Assembly (NCBI GenBank): GCA_026417845.1
Contig: JAOACM010000231.1
Location: 1 to 7,063, forward strand
DNA: 7,063 nucleotides
Origin: Planctomycetota bacterium
Lineage (GTDB): Bacteria; Planctomycetota; SZUA-567; H5-PLA8; CALKMO01
Direction: 5' to 3'
Of the stretch, positions 1 to 6,686 are shown piece after piece (positions within the stretch are counted from its first letter, which is position 1; every line of letters begins with the position of its first letter). Position numbers and translations under genes: made by a program. The notes beneath the pieces were generated by a model that was not told the DNA's origin, made no database searches, and was given only the letters and a program-made list of their open reading frames with translations.

Positions 1-19
1 AGATGTGTATAAGAGACAG
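1..19 (+). other. Tn5/Nextera mosaic-end adapter (sequencing artefact)
   Basis: The first 19 bases read AGATGTGTATAAGAGACAG, exactly the hyperactive Tn5 mosaic end used in Nextera-type library preparation. This is untrimmed adapter and not organism DNA, so genomic sequence starts at about position 20. The genomic part then begins with a 10-base palindrome, CGCACGTGCG (21-30). The adapter marks the left side as an artificial contig end, so nothing can be concluded about what lies beyond it. Confidence 0.95.
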
Positions 20-150
20 CCGCACGTGCGGGCCCGCTACGGCTGCCGGTTCCGCGACCGGCCGCGCCGGCAACTTGCCCTGCCCCAAGAGCCCATCCAA
101 GAACCTTCCGCCGGAAGGGCATTCAGCCTCAGGCAATAAGCTCTGAGCCG

Positions 151-170
151 GGATTTTCGGACAGGCCCTC
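151..170 (-). repeat. Dispersed intergenic repeat, degenerate copy (R1)
   Basis: Read on the minus strand this is GAGGGCCTGTCCGAAAATCC. Its GGGCCTGTCCGAAAA part (156-170) matches the consensus GAGCCTGTCCGGAAA, drawn from three other copies in this window (6527, 6687 and 6766), at 13 of 15 positions. It lies just beyond the cooF terminator in non-coding DNA. The motif looks like the tip of an insertion sequence or a miniature element, but no transposase is visible here. This is the weakest of the four copies. Confidence 0.5.
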
Positions 171-180
171 AGATCCCGCC

Positions 181-215
181 AAAAAACCTCGAGCTCGTGA
201 TTCAAGTCCTCGAGG
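181..215 (-). terminator. Intrinsic terminator after cooF
   Basis: On the minus strand a perfect 7-bp stem, CCTCGAG (215-209, written as RNA-sense CTCGAGG complement) with CTCGAGG (193-187), encloses a 15-base loop and is followed directly by six T residues (186-181). The structure starts 30 bases after the cooF stop codon. A stem followed immediately by a T-run is the classical Rho-independent signal, and its position fits the end of the fhs-cooC-cooS-cooF transcription unit. The loop is longer than usual. Confidence 0.7.
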
Positions 216-244
216 CAGCCCCCCCGGAGGTCCTGTACAGGCTC

Positions 245-862
245 TTACGCTTTCTTCTTTTCCCCCTCCGGCTCTCCGGACTTCCTGCCCGTCGTCCCGG
301 TCGCCGCGCCGGCCGTCACGGGCGGCGCCTTTCCGCGCGCCGCTTCGGATGCGGCGACCATGTCCTCGGCCGCGGTGCGTCTCTTCTCGGCCGCCACGAC
401 CTCGACCTCAACGTACCTGATCGCCCCTGTCGGACAGGCCGAGACGCACGCCGGCTCCAGTCCTTCCGCCGTCCGGTTCGCGCACAGGTCGCATTTGAGC
501 ACGGCGCGTCCATCCTCATCCGCGGAGATCGCGCCGAACGGGCAGACCATGGCGCACGCCCTGCATCCTATGCACAATTCCACCGCAAGCAGCACCGGAT
601 CGGAAGTGTCCTTCCGGGAAAGCGCCTTCGTCGGACATACGACGACGCACGGCGCCTCGGCGCAATGCCGGCAGGCCATCGGCACGCAGAAGCCCGCTGC
701 CGGTACGACCTTGACCCTCGCACGCGGCCTCGGTCTTTCCGCCGCGGCGCCGGCGACCGTCTTCGACTTCGAATGCGCGACCGCGCACGCCAGCTCGCAG
801 CTCAGACATCCCGCGCACCGTTCCGGCCGCACCTCGATCCTCTTCGGTGTTCTCTGCTTCAT
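245..862 (-). CDS. cooF: CooF-like ferredoxin, electron-transfer partner of carbon monoxide dehydrogenase
   Basis: This is a 205-residue cytoplasmic iron-sulfur protein that would carry electrons between CooS and an acceptor such as a hydrogenase, ferredoxin or another oxidoreductase. Its cysteines are arranged as in the four-cluster CooF/HycB/DmsB-type ferredoxins: C16, C19, C22, C26; C64, C67, C72, C76; C97, C100, C103, C107; and C124, C127, C139, C143. C59 is an extra cysteine. No signal peptide or membrane segment is visible. After about residue 151 there is an unusual tail of about 54 residues, rich in Ala, Gly, Glu and Lys and ending EKKKA, with no iron-sulfur motif. The ATG at 862 follows a GGAG about nine bases upstream. 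The gene is last in the cluster, 199 bases after cooS, and is followed by a terminator. The ferredoxin class is certain; the name cooF rests on the arrangement and on the adjacent cooS and cooC. Confidence 0.88.
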   Translation of the reverse strand: MKQRTPKRIEVRPERCAGCLSCELACAVAHSKSKTVAGAAAERPRPRARVKVVPAAGFCVPMACRHCAEAPCVVVCPTKALSRKDTSDPVLLAVELCIGCRACAMVCPFGAISADEDGRAVLKCDLCANRTAEGLEPACVSACPTGAIRYVEVEVVAAEKRRTAAEDMVAASEAARGKAPPVTAGAATGTTGRKSGEPEGEKKKA

Positions 863-1061
863 AAGTCATCTCTCCGGTCGCGCCGTGCGGCCCGACCTCC
901 CGGTCGAACCGGGCCGGGTCCCTCCGCGAGAGTTTCCGCGGCGCAACCCTCCAACGACCCCACCCGACATGGCCGGCGCACCTCCCGCCACCTCCCGGTC
1001 GCTTCCCGCGATACGCATTGTACCCGCCACGCCACAGGCTTATGCGAAGCGACTCAGTCAA
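863..1061 (-). promoter_or_regulatory. cooS-cooF spacer with a hairpin and a possible internal promoter
   Basis: This 199-base spacer is long for an operon. On the minus strand it begins with closely spaced stop codons (TGACTGATTGACTGA, around 1064-1050), then holds a TACAAT hexamer (1022-1017), which is 5 of 6 to the -10 consensus but has no good -35 at normal spacing. Closer to cooF is a 6-bp hairpin, CCCGGT with ACCGGG around a 3-base loop (913-899). A separate cooF promoter or an mRNA-processing site is possible but unproven. I found no small gene here: the one open frame through it is Arg/Gly-rich and runs into cooF in another frame. Confidence 0.25.
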
Positions 1062-2990
1062 TCAGTCAGCAGCTGCTGCTTTGTAAGGCTGCGGGTACAT
1101 CATCGGCCGCAGCCCCAAGGCCTTCCTCTTTCTGTCTATGTGATCAATCATGATGTGGGCCGCCTTTATCGGATCCGACTCGAAGGCGAATTTCCCGCCG
1201 AACCGCTTCTCCATGTCCTCCGTCAGCCACTTCATGACCCGCGGAGCTCCCTCCACCGGGAACGGCAGCCCGAGCACGGTCAGGACGCCAGATGCGGCCA
1301 CGTAGAATCCTATCGCCACCGCCTTCTCGCTCATCCATTCCGGCGCCGCGCCGGCCACCGGCAGGTCCGCCAGGGAATCGCCCAGCCCGCCTTCGGCCAC
1401 GATATTCGTCAGGACCGTAAGTATGCGGGAGTTGTCCACACAGCTGCCCAGGTGCAGCACCGGCGGGATTCCGACGGCCTCGCATATCTCCTGCAATCCG
1501 GCGCCGCAGTATTTCTTGGCCTCGGGCTGCAGCAGCCCGGCCTTGGCGCAGGCTATGGCCGAGCAACCAGTCTCGACCACCAGCACGTCGTTCTTTATCA
1601 GCTCCCGGCACATCTCCAGGTGCGCCCAGTCCTGCGTAACCCGCGGGTTGTTGCAGCCTACGATCCCTACGGCGCCGCGCAGCCGCCCGGCTATTATCGC
1701 ATCGTTCAGAGGGCGGTAAGTGGAGCGGTACTTGCCGCCCAGAAGGCGGAATGCGTTCTCGGTCGTGAAGCCGGCTACCATGCGTTCCCGCACGTCCGGT
1801 GCCACCATTTTTTCCGGCGAGCGGTTCAGAAAGTTCTCGACGGCGATACGGACGATCTTCTTGGCCGTTTCGTACGCTTTCTCTTCGGTAAATTCCACAT
1901 GTTCAGCTCCGGGCAACTTCGCCTTGGGGGAGGTAGATATCAGCCTGGTATGGAAGCACCCCGCCACCTCCACCAGCGACGGCATGACGCACTGGACGTC
2001 AACAACCATGGCGTCCACGATCCCGGTGGCTATCGCCAGTTCCTGCTGCAGGTGGTTCCCCGCTATCGGTATGCCGTGCCTCATCAGTATCTCGTTGGCC
2101 GTACAGCATATTCCGGCCAGCGATATACCCTCCGCTCCCTTCGACCTGGCAAGCGCGACGAGCTCGGGATCGTTCGCGGCGGACACGATGATGTCCGACA
2201 GCGTCGGCTCGTGTCCATGCACTACCAGATTGACTGTCCGCGGGTTCAGCACGCCGAGGTTCACCTTCGAGCGGATCGGCTTGGGCGATCCGAACAGGAC
2301 GTCAGATATCTCGGTGGCGATCATCGAGCCGCCCCAGCCGTCCGCCAGCGCGGCGCGCACTCCCTGCAGAAGTATATTCTCGGGGTCGCTGTCCACGCCC
2401 ATCGTAGTCCTGTGCATGATCTCGACGATCTCGCGGTCAATGCCCCGGGGCATCACGCCGGCCTTCCGCCACGCCTCCTGGGTCTTCTTCGGCGCGCGGC
2501 GGGCGAAATTGAGCTCTCCGTGCTGCTGGCCGAATTCCGCGAAGCATCTCTCCGCCACATCCGCGGCGATCTGCTCCTTCGTCCGCCCCTCCACGGCCAC
2601 GCCGAGTTCCACCGCCAGCGCGCGCAGCTTGACCTGGTCCGTTATCCTGTAGTCGCCGCCGTGTCTGGCGGTCTGGAGCAGCGTATACGCCGTATCCCGC
2701 CCGTGGTCGGAATGCGCGGCCGAGCCGGCGGCTATCATGCGGGCCAGGTTGCGGGCGGCTATTATGTCCGCGTCGGCCCCGCAAACGCCTTTCGAATTCT
2801 CCGGATCGAAAGGATTTATCCGGCACGGGCCCATCATGCAGATGCGACAGCAGACGCCCAGCGTGCCGAACCCGCATCGCGGCTCCATCTCATCGCTGCG
2901 GTCCCACACCGTGCGCAGCCCGGCCTTCCCGGCCTCGCTCATCATCCTCAGGCTCGCCGGATCCACCGATCGCTTCTCGAAATCAGCCAT
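1062..2990 (-). CDS. cooS: Anaerobic carbon monoxide dehydrogenase, catalytic subunit (Ni-Fe-S)
   Basis: This 642-residue enzyme catalyses CO + H2O to CO2 + 2H+ + 2e-, reversibly, in the cytoplasm as a homodimer. All metal-binding positions known from the Carboxydothermus CooS-II enzyme can be assigned: C39 and C47 for the D-cluster shared between subunits; C48, C51, C56 and C70 for the B-cluster; and H260, C295, C334, C446, C476 and C517 for the Ni-Fe C-cluster. H93 and H96 fall where the proton-relay histidines lie, and the K556 region (SEKAVAIG) matches the active-site lysine segment. The length is normal for the family (about 630-640). The start has GGAGGAG five bases upstream of the ATG. 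The gene lies 30 bases after cooC and so is probably co-transcribed with it. It could serve as a stand-alone CODH or as the CODH part of CODH/ACS; no acetyl-CoA synthase gene is in the window. Confidence 0.97.
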   Translation of the reverse strand: MADFEKRSVDPASLRMMSEAGKAGLRTVWDRSDEMEPRCGFGTLGVCCRICMMGPCRINPFDPENSKGVCGADADIIAARNLARMIAAGSAAHSDHGRDTAYTLLQTARHGGDYRITDQVKLRALAVELGVAVEGRTKEQIAADVAERCFAEFGQQHGELNFARRAPKKTQEAWRKAGVMPRGIDREIVEIMHRTTMGVDSDPENILLQGVRAALADGWGGSMIATEISDVLFGSPKPIRSKVNLGVLNPRTVNLVVHGHEPTLSDIIVSAANDPELVALARSKGAEGISLAGICCTANEILMRHGIPIAGNHLQQELAIATGIVDAMVVDVQCVMPSLVEVAGCFHTRLISTSPKAKLPGAEHVEFTEEKAYETAKKIVRIAVENFLNRSPEKMVAPDVRERMVAGFTTENAFRLLGGKYRSTYRPLNDAIIAGRLRGAVGIVGCNNPRVTQDWAHLEMCRELIKNDVLVVETGCSAIACAKAGLLQPEAKKYCGAGLQEICEAVGIPPVLHLGSCVDNSRILTVLTNIVAEGGLGDSLADLPVAGAAPEWMSEKAVAIGFYVAASGVLTVLGLPFPVEGAPRVMKWLTEDMEKRFGGKFAFESDPIKAAHIMIDHIDRKRKALGLRPMMYPQPYKAAAAD

Positions 2991-3020
2991 GACGACTCCT
3001 CCACCCCGACACCGTGGGGC

Positions 3021-3821
3021 CTACCGCCTCCGCCTCTCTCCTCCGCCGCCGGCCTCCGCCGCACCGGAGATCCATCGGAATATCCCGTCCAACGCCTCCC
3101 CGAAATCCCCAGTCTCTTTTACCGCCCGCCCTTCGCGCTCGCAGTCCAGCAGCGCCTCATCGTATGGCAGGAAACCCGCCAGCGGGATCCCTTCCATCTC
3201 CTTCTCGATCAGTCGCCTGTCCGCTTCGGACCGGACCTTGTTGCCGGCTGCGGCAACGTTCGCCACGCCGATCTGTCTTGCCAGCCTCGCGATGCGTTTG
3301 GCGGTCTCCAGGCTGCGGAAGCCGGGCTCCGTCACCACCAGCATCGCCTCCACGCCCCGCGCCGTGCCCCTGCCCAGGTGTTCGACTCCGGCATCCATGT
3401 CCATTACGACGGCCTCGTCCCGCCGCAGAACCAGGTGCTCCACGAGGGCCTTCAGAAACGAATTCTCCGGACAGGCGCAACCGCTCCCACCCTTCTTCAA
3501 CCCTCCCATGACCATCAGGCGCACGCCATCGGAAACATCGTAGCCGAACTTATCGGGGATATCCTCCACCAACGGATTCATTTTGAAGTAAACGCCGTAT
3601 GCCCCGGGTTTCGCCCCGGTCCTTTCGGCTATCAGATCCTCCATCTCGATCAGAGGCGTTACCTTCGCTGCCTTCGGGACGCCCAGCGCCATGCCGAGGT
3701 TGGCGTTAGGGTCGGCGTCAATGGCGATGACTCTGCGGCCGGATGCCGCCAGGCGGCGGGCTATAAGAGCCGCCACCGTCGTCTTGCCGACTCCGCCCTT
3801 GCCCGATATCGCCAGTTTCAT
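3021..3821 (-). CDS. cooC: CO dehydrogenase maturation ATPase (nickel insertion)
   Basis: This 266-residue MinD/ParA-type P-loop ATPase uses ATP-driven dimerisation to help load nickel into the CooS C-cluster. Visible motifs are the deviant Walker A GKGGVGKTT (residues 7-15, signature Lys8), the IDAD segment at 34-37, a CAC pair (C115 and C117) matching the CxC that binds metal at the CooC dimer interface, the DMDAGVEHLGRG switch/Walker B segment (141-152), and NKV (194-196) in the nucleotide-base region. The C-terminus ends in a short Gly- and Arg-rich tail. The P-loop sits at the normal distance from Met1, which supports this ATG even though the ribosome site is weak (GAAGAAG). The gene lies 30 bases before cooS and 180 bases after fhs. 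The intact CxC and its pairing with cooS favour CooC over generic ParA/MinD relatives. Confidence 0.94.
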   Translation of the reverse strand: MKLAISGKGGVGKTTVAALIARRLAASGRRVIAIDADPNANLGMALGVPKAAKVTPLIEMEDLIAERTGAKPGAYGVYFKMNPLVEDIPDKFGYDVSDGVRLMVMGGLKKGGSGCACPENSFLKALVEHLVLRRDEAVVMDMDAGVEHLGRGTARGVEAMLVVTEPGFRSLETAKRIARLARQIGVANVAAAGNKVRSEADRRLIEKEMEGIPLAGFLPYDEALLDCEREGRAVKETGDFGEALDGIFRWISGAAEAGGGGERRRR

Positions 3822-3886
3822 GTCGGACTTCTTCGCAACGCCCGGCCTGTCCTTCGCCGCGAGGCGTCGGGAGAGAGCGAAATCCC

Positions 3887-3918
3887 CGGCGATTTACGAC
3901 GAAGAACCTGAATCGCCG
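3887..3918 (-). other. Stem-loop in the fhs-cooC spacer
   Basis: A perfect 8-bp inverted repeat, CGGCGATT (3887-3894) and AATCGCCG (3911-3918), encloses a 16-base loop in the 180-base gap between fhs and cooC. No T-run follows it on the minus strand, so it is not a standard terminator for fhs. A T5 run occurs before it in the transcription direction (about 3925-3929). It could be a partial attenuator, an mRNA-stability or processing hairpin that sets different fhs and cooCSF levels, or chance. Nothing else recognisable lies in 3822-4001. Confidence 0.4.
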
Positions 3919-4001
3919 CCGCGCAAAAAGGCAACCTCGCCCCCGCTATCTCCGTTGTTTCCCGCACCCCGTCAGACATTCACTCGCCGGATGCCGCGCC
4001 G

Positions 4002-5696
4002 TCAGAACAGGCCGAGCACGCGACCTTCATCGTCTATGTCATACTTTGTGCCGGCAGGCTCGGACGGCAGCCCCGGCATGGTGCGTATATCGCCCAGCAA
4101 CGGGTAGAGGAATCCGGCGCCCGCCGAAAGCCTGATATCCTTTATCGGCACGCGGAATCCCTTCGGTCTGCCCTTCAGGTTCGGATCGTGGCTGATAGAG
4201 AGGTGCGTCTTCGCCATGCATATCGGCAGCTTGTCGTAGCCCCACTTCGTGAACTGTTTTATCTTCTTTTCGGCTTCTGGCGCGTAGTCTACTCCGTCGG
4301 CCCCGTATATCTTCGTCGCTATGGTCTCTATCTTCTTCTTGATCGGCCAGTCGAGCTCGTACAGGAACCGGAAATTCGCCGGTTTCTCCAGTGCCTTCAG
4401 GACGGCCTTCGCCAGCGCCTCGCCGCCGGGGCCGCCTTTCGCCCAGACTTCGCTCGGCGCCGCGTCTTCCGCCCCGGCCTTCACCGCCAGGCTCCTTATC
4501 AGCTCGATCTCCCTGTCGGTATCGGTAGTGAAGCGGTTCACCGCCACGACGACCGGCAACCCGTGCAACTTGACGTTCTCGATGTGCTTGGCCAGGTTTT
4601 CGCATCCCTTTTCAAGCGAAGGAAGATGCTCGCTCGTAAGCTCCTTCGGAAGATCCTTGCCGGCTACGACCTTCCCCAAGCCACCATGCATCTTCAAGGC
4701 CCGCACGCTGGCGACGAGGACCACGCAATCCGGCTTCAGGCCGGATACGCGGCACTTTATGTTCAGGAACTTCTCGCACCCGCAGTCGGCTCCGAAGCCG
4801 CTCTCGGTCACGACGTAGTCGGCCAGCCGCAGGGCCATCCAGTCGGCGATTATCGAGTTGTTGCCGTGGGCGATGTTGGCGAACGGGCCGGCGTGGACGA
4901 AGACGGGCGTATGCTCGAGCGTCTGCATCAGCGTCGGCTTGATCGCATCCTTCATCAGGATCGTCATGGACCCGGCGCACTTCAGGTCTTCGGCGGTCAC
5001 CGGCTTGCCGTCCCTGGTCATCGCCACGATGATCCGACCGAGCCGCTTCCTGAGATCCTTCAGGTCGCTGGTCAGCGCCAGTATCGCCATGACCTCGGAG
5101 GCGACCGAAATGTCAAAGCCCGTCTCCCTCGGAATGCCGTCATCCTTTCCGCCGAGACCTATCACGATCTTCCGCAGGGCCCTGTCGGAAACGTCCACCA
5201 CGCGCCGCCACAGGATGGAGAATGGGTCTATATCCAGCTCGTTCCCGTGGTGCAGATGGTTATCCACGAAGGCGGCGAGCAGATTGTGGGCGAGCGATAC
5301 GGCATGGACGTCGCCGGTCAGGTGGAGGTTGAAATCTTCCATCGGGACCACCTGCGCGTATCCGCCTCCGGCGGCCCCGCCCTTTATGCCGAACACGGGG
5401 CCCAGGGACGGCTGACGTATGCATGTAAACACCTTCTTGCCAAGATGCCCCAGTGCCTGCGACAGACCTATCGTGGTTACCGTCTTTCCTTCGCCCAGTG
5501 GCGTGGGGGTGATTGCCGTCACGTCTATATACTTGCCGAGCTTCCTGTCCTTGAGCCGCTCAAGGAGCGACAGGTCAACCTTCGCCTTCCACTTACCGTA
5601 CGGCTCCAGCTCGTCCGGCAGTATGCCTGCCTTTTCCGCAATCTCCGTTATCGGCTTCAACTTTGCCCGCTGGGCAATTTCGATGTCCGACAGCAT
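4002..5696 (-). CDS. fhs: Formate-tetrahydrofolate ligase
   Basis: This 564-residue cytoplasmic enzyme makes 10-formyl-tetrahydrofolate from formate, tetrahydrofolate and ATP, the entry step of the Wood-Ljungdahl methyl branch and a source of one-carbon units. The length matches the family (about 555-560). Visible motifs are the P-loop TPTPLGEGKT (residues 63-72), the conserved RQPSLGPVFGIKGGAAGGGYAQ-type region (94-115), and PFANIAHGNNSI (271-282). The frame opens 26 codons further upstream (5774), but I chose the ATG at 5696: the homologous N-terminus (MLSDIEIAQ) begins there and AGGAGG (5710-5705) lies eight bases before it, whereas the same site is only two bases from the alternative ATG at 5702. 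The gene is first in the minus-strand cluster, 180 bases before cooC, and is divergent from the small plus-strand gene at 6093. Confidence 0.97.
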   Translation of the reverse strand: MLSDIEIAQRAKLKPITEIAEKAGILPDELEPYGKWKAKVDLSLLERLKDRKLGKYIDVTAITPTPLGEGKTVTTIGLSQALGHLGKKVFTCIRQPSLGPVFGIKGGAAGGGYAQVVPMEDFNLHLTGDVHAVSLAHNLLAAFVDNHLHHGNELDIDPFSILWRRVVDVSDRALRKIVIGLGGKDDGIPRETGFDISVASEVMAILALTSDLKDLRKRLGRIIVAMTRDGKPVTAEDLKCAGSMTILMKDAIKPTLMQTLEHTPVFVHAGPFANIAHGNNSIIADWMALRLADYVVTESGFGADCGCEKFLNIKCRVSGLKPDCVVLVASVRALKMHGGLGKVVAGKDLPKELTSEHLPSLEKGCENLAKHIENVKLHGLPVVVAVNRFTTDTDREIELIRSLAVKAGAEDAAPSEVWAKGGPGGEALAKAVLKALEKPANFRFLYELDWPIKKKIETIATKIYGADGVDYAPEAEKKIKQFTKWGYDKLPICMAKTHLSISHDPNLKGRPKGFRVPIKDIRLSAGAGFLYPLLGDIRTMPGLPSEPAGTKYDIDDEGRVLGLF

Positions 5697-5905
5697 AGGC
5701 ATCCCCTCCTCGATCCGGACCCGGGCCTTCAGCAAAATCCGCCCTCGCGCCGCGCCGCCCTCGCGGGACGGCACCGCGACGCGCCATCGTCTGAAAATCG
5801 AGACTCGTCGGTAACGCCAGGGAAGGATGTTTCGCGGAACTGGAGAATGTTCCCCACACGGCTGTCATCCCTGAAGGTTGCCCCCCTCTACCGTCAACCT
5901 TAGCC
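5697..5905 (-). promoter_or_regulatory. Putative long 5' leader of fhs with stacked hairpins
   Basis: If transcription starts near 5905, fhs has a leader of about 209 bases. Its first part can form three helices. Helix A pairs 5895-5901 with 5874-5880 (AAGGTTG/CAACCTT, 7 bp). Helix B pairs 5868-5873 with 5818-5823 (CAGGGA/TCCCTG, 6 bp) and begins on the base next to helix A. Helix C pairs 5849-5853 with 5836-5840 (GGAAC/GTTCC, 5 bp) inside helix B. The rest is unstructured as far as I can tell and ends in the strong AGGAGG site (5710-5705). It does not resemble the tetrahydrofolate riboswitch consensus I know. Helices this short can arise by chance. Confidence 0.3.
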
Positions 5906-5911
5906 ATCTTC

Positions 5912-5941
5912 AGTATCACCGGCGGGATTTTTTTTTTCCAA
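5912..5941 (-). promoter_or_regulatory. Possible sigma70-type promoter for fhs
   Basis: On the minus strand TTGGAA (5941-5936, 4 of 6 to TTGACA) and GATACT (5917-5912, 4 of 6 to TATAAT) are 18 bases apart. The spacer starts with most of an A10 run (5937-5928 on the minus strand). This is the most AT-rich stretch of the divergent intergenic region and faces fhs. A second -35-like TTGACG lies at about 5898-5893 but has no acceptable -10. The matches are modest. Confidence 0.35.
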
Positions 5942-6056
5942 GCCATTTCGAAGATTTTTCGCGTCGGGGTGCCGGGCGGGCCGGTCGCGCCGCGATTGAG
6001 GCGGAGGGGCGGAACGGAGAGGCCGGAGGGAGGAGGATCTCCCCGGCGGTCTACGC

Positions 6057-6084
6057 TTGCCGCGCGGAACAGACCCGTTACACT
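6057..6084 (+). promoter_or_regulatory. Possible promoter for a near-leaderless downstream gene
   Basis: TTGCCG (6057-6062) and TACACT (6079-6084, 4 of 6 to TATAAT) are 16 bases apart. A start about seven bases after the -10 would place transcription at or just before the ATG at 6093, which has no ribosome site in front of it. This is consistent with a leaderless or very short-leader mRNA, but the -35 is poor. Upstream, GGAGGGAGGAGG (6025-6036) looks like a ribosome site yet has no start codon at proper spacing. Confidence 0.22.
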
Positions 6085-6092
6085 CCGCCCCC

Positions 6093-6527
6093 ATGGAAAA
6101 GCAGATGTCGGCGAAACCGGAGCTGCTGGTCATGGCCCTGTGCGACATGGCGCTACAGGAGGCCGGGACCGGCAAGTTTTCCCTGATAGGCACGTTCAAC
6201 CGCCTGTGGGCCGGTCAGTTCCCGTGCGTCCATCCCTTTATGACCGTCTTCGCCAGCCTGACGGAAGGGCGCGGCGAACAGCCCATAGAGCTCAGGATGC
6301 TCTCCGACGGGGACATGAACGTTCTGATCCGGATAGAAGGCCGCATACGCTTCTCCGGCCCGATGGATGTGGTCGAGGTCAAGTACGATCTGCACAACGT
6401 CCGGTTTCCGCGCGAGGGGGCCTACAGCTTCGAGCTCTGGGTGGGCGGCCACATCGTCGGCAGGCGAAGGCTCGATGTGCGGCGCTTCCCGGCCAAGCCG
6501 CCGGAGGGCGTTCCCGAGGACCGTTAG
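6093..6527 (+). CDS. Small conserved protein, DUF6941-like
   Basis: This 144-residue protein is probably soluble and cytoplasmic: no signal peptide or membrane segment is seen. It has the pattern I associate with the DUF6941 group: a start like KPELLVMALCDMALQ (residues 8-22), then GKFSLIGTFNRLWAGQFPCVHP (27-48), alternating hydrophobic strands (50-57, 65-69, 76-87, 92-104, 111-118), and a closing GGHIVGRRRLDVRRFP (118-133) typical of a small beta-rich domain. No catalytic residues stand out and no function is known to me. Start choice is uncertain: ATG 6093 has no ribosome site, ATG 6105 (MSAKPELL) has only a weak GGAAAAG nearby, and an in-frame TTG at 6057 is further upstream. The gene diverges from fhs and need not be related to CO metabolism. 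Its stop codon overlaps the first base of repeat R2. Confidence 0.75.
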   Translation: MEKQMSAKPELLVMALCDMALQEAGTGKFSLIGTFNRLWAGQFPCVHPFMTVFASLTEGRGEQPIELRMLSDGDMNVLIRIEGRIRFSGPMDVVEVKYDLHNVRFPREGAYSFELWVGGHIVGRRRLDVRRFPAKPPEGVPEDR

Positions 6528-6541
6528 AGCATGTCCGGAAA
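6527..6541 (+). repeat. Dispersed intergenic repeat copy R2
   Basis: GAGCATGTCCGGAAA differs at one base from the consensus GAGCCTGTCCGGAAA. It begins on the last base of the preceding TAG stop codon. The match to the copy at 6687 continues two further bases (15 of 17 identical from 6527 to 6543). CCCGGCCAT follows at 6544-6552 and recurs at 6737-6745 inside the element bounded by the other two copies, so R2 may be the end of a shortened version of that element. Confidence 0.6.
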
Positions 6542-6686
6542 CTCCCGGCCATATCCCGCGAGACGCTGCGGGAACCCTGGCGCCGGGGAAATTTCTGGAT
6601 GGGATCCCAGATGCGTTCCGCGAGGCCCCTGCCGGCCTCATCGTGGCGGGAGAGTAAAAGCTCCGGAAGGCAGGCTTGCGGAGTTT
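6542..6686 (+). other. Hairpin-rich non-coding stretch between repeat copies
   Basis: No credible gene is visible here. Three perfect or near-perfect hairpins lie in a row: TCCCGC/GCGGGA (6554-6559 with 6568-6573), GAGGCC/GGCCTC (6622-6627 with 6634-6639), and AAGCTCCG/CGGAGTTT (6658-6665 with 6679-6686, one G-U pair). A 10-base palindrome, TGGGATCCCA, lies at 6600-6609. None is followed by a proper T-run, so I do not call a terminator for the small upstream gene, although the third hairpin, with A's before and T's after, could act weakly. Confidence 0.4.

Noticed and set aside
21..146. An open plus-strand frame after the adapter that could be the tail of a gene
   Set aside because: 42 codons of Ala/Gly/Pro/Ser-rich sequence with no recognisable motif; too short and compositionally ordinary to call in GC-rich DNA.
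360..3911. A 1183-codon open frame on the plus strand across the cluster
   Set aside because: It runs antisense to cooF, cooS and cooC, whose motifs are complete. Its translation is rich in Arg, Pro, Ala, Gly and His with no recognisable domain, as expected for a shadow frame in GC-rich DNA.
5700..5774. Upstream starts for fhs at 5774 and 5702
   Set aside because: The extra 26 residues are not part of the family N-terminus, and AGGAGG is correctly spaced (8 bases) only for the ATG at 5696.
4188..5903. A 571-codon open frame on the plus strand opposite fhs
   Set aside because: It is antisense to a complete fhs gene and shows no domain of its own; it is a codon-bias shadow.
5593..5946. A minus-strand frame of 117 codons overlapping the fhs start
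   Set aside because: It overlaps the first ~100 bases of fhs in another frame, its beginning uses the A10 run as KKK-type codons, and the translated sequence looks like random GC-rich translation.
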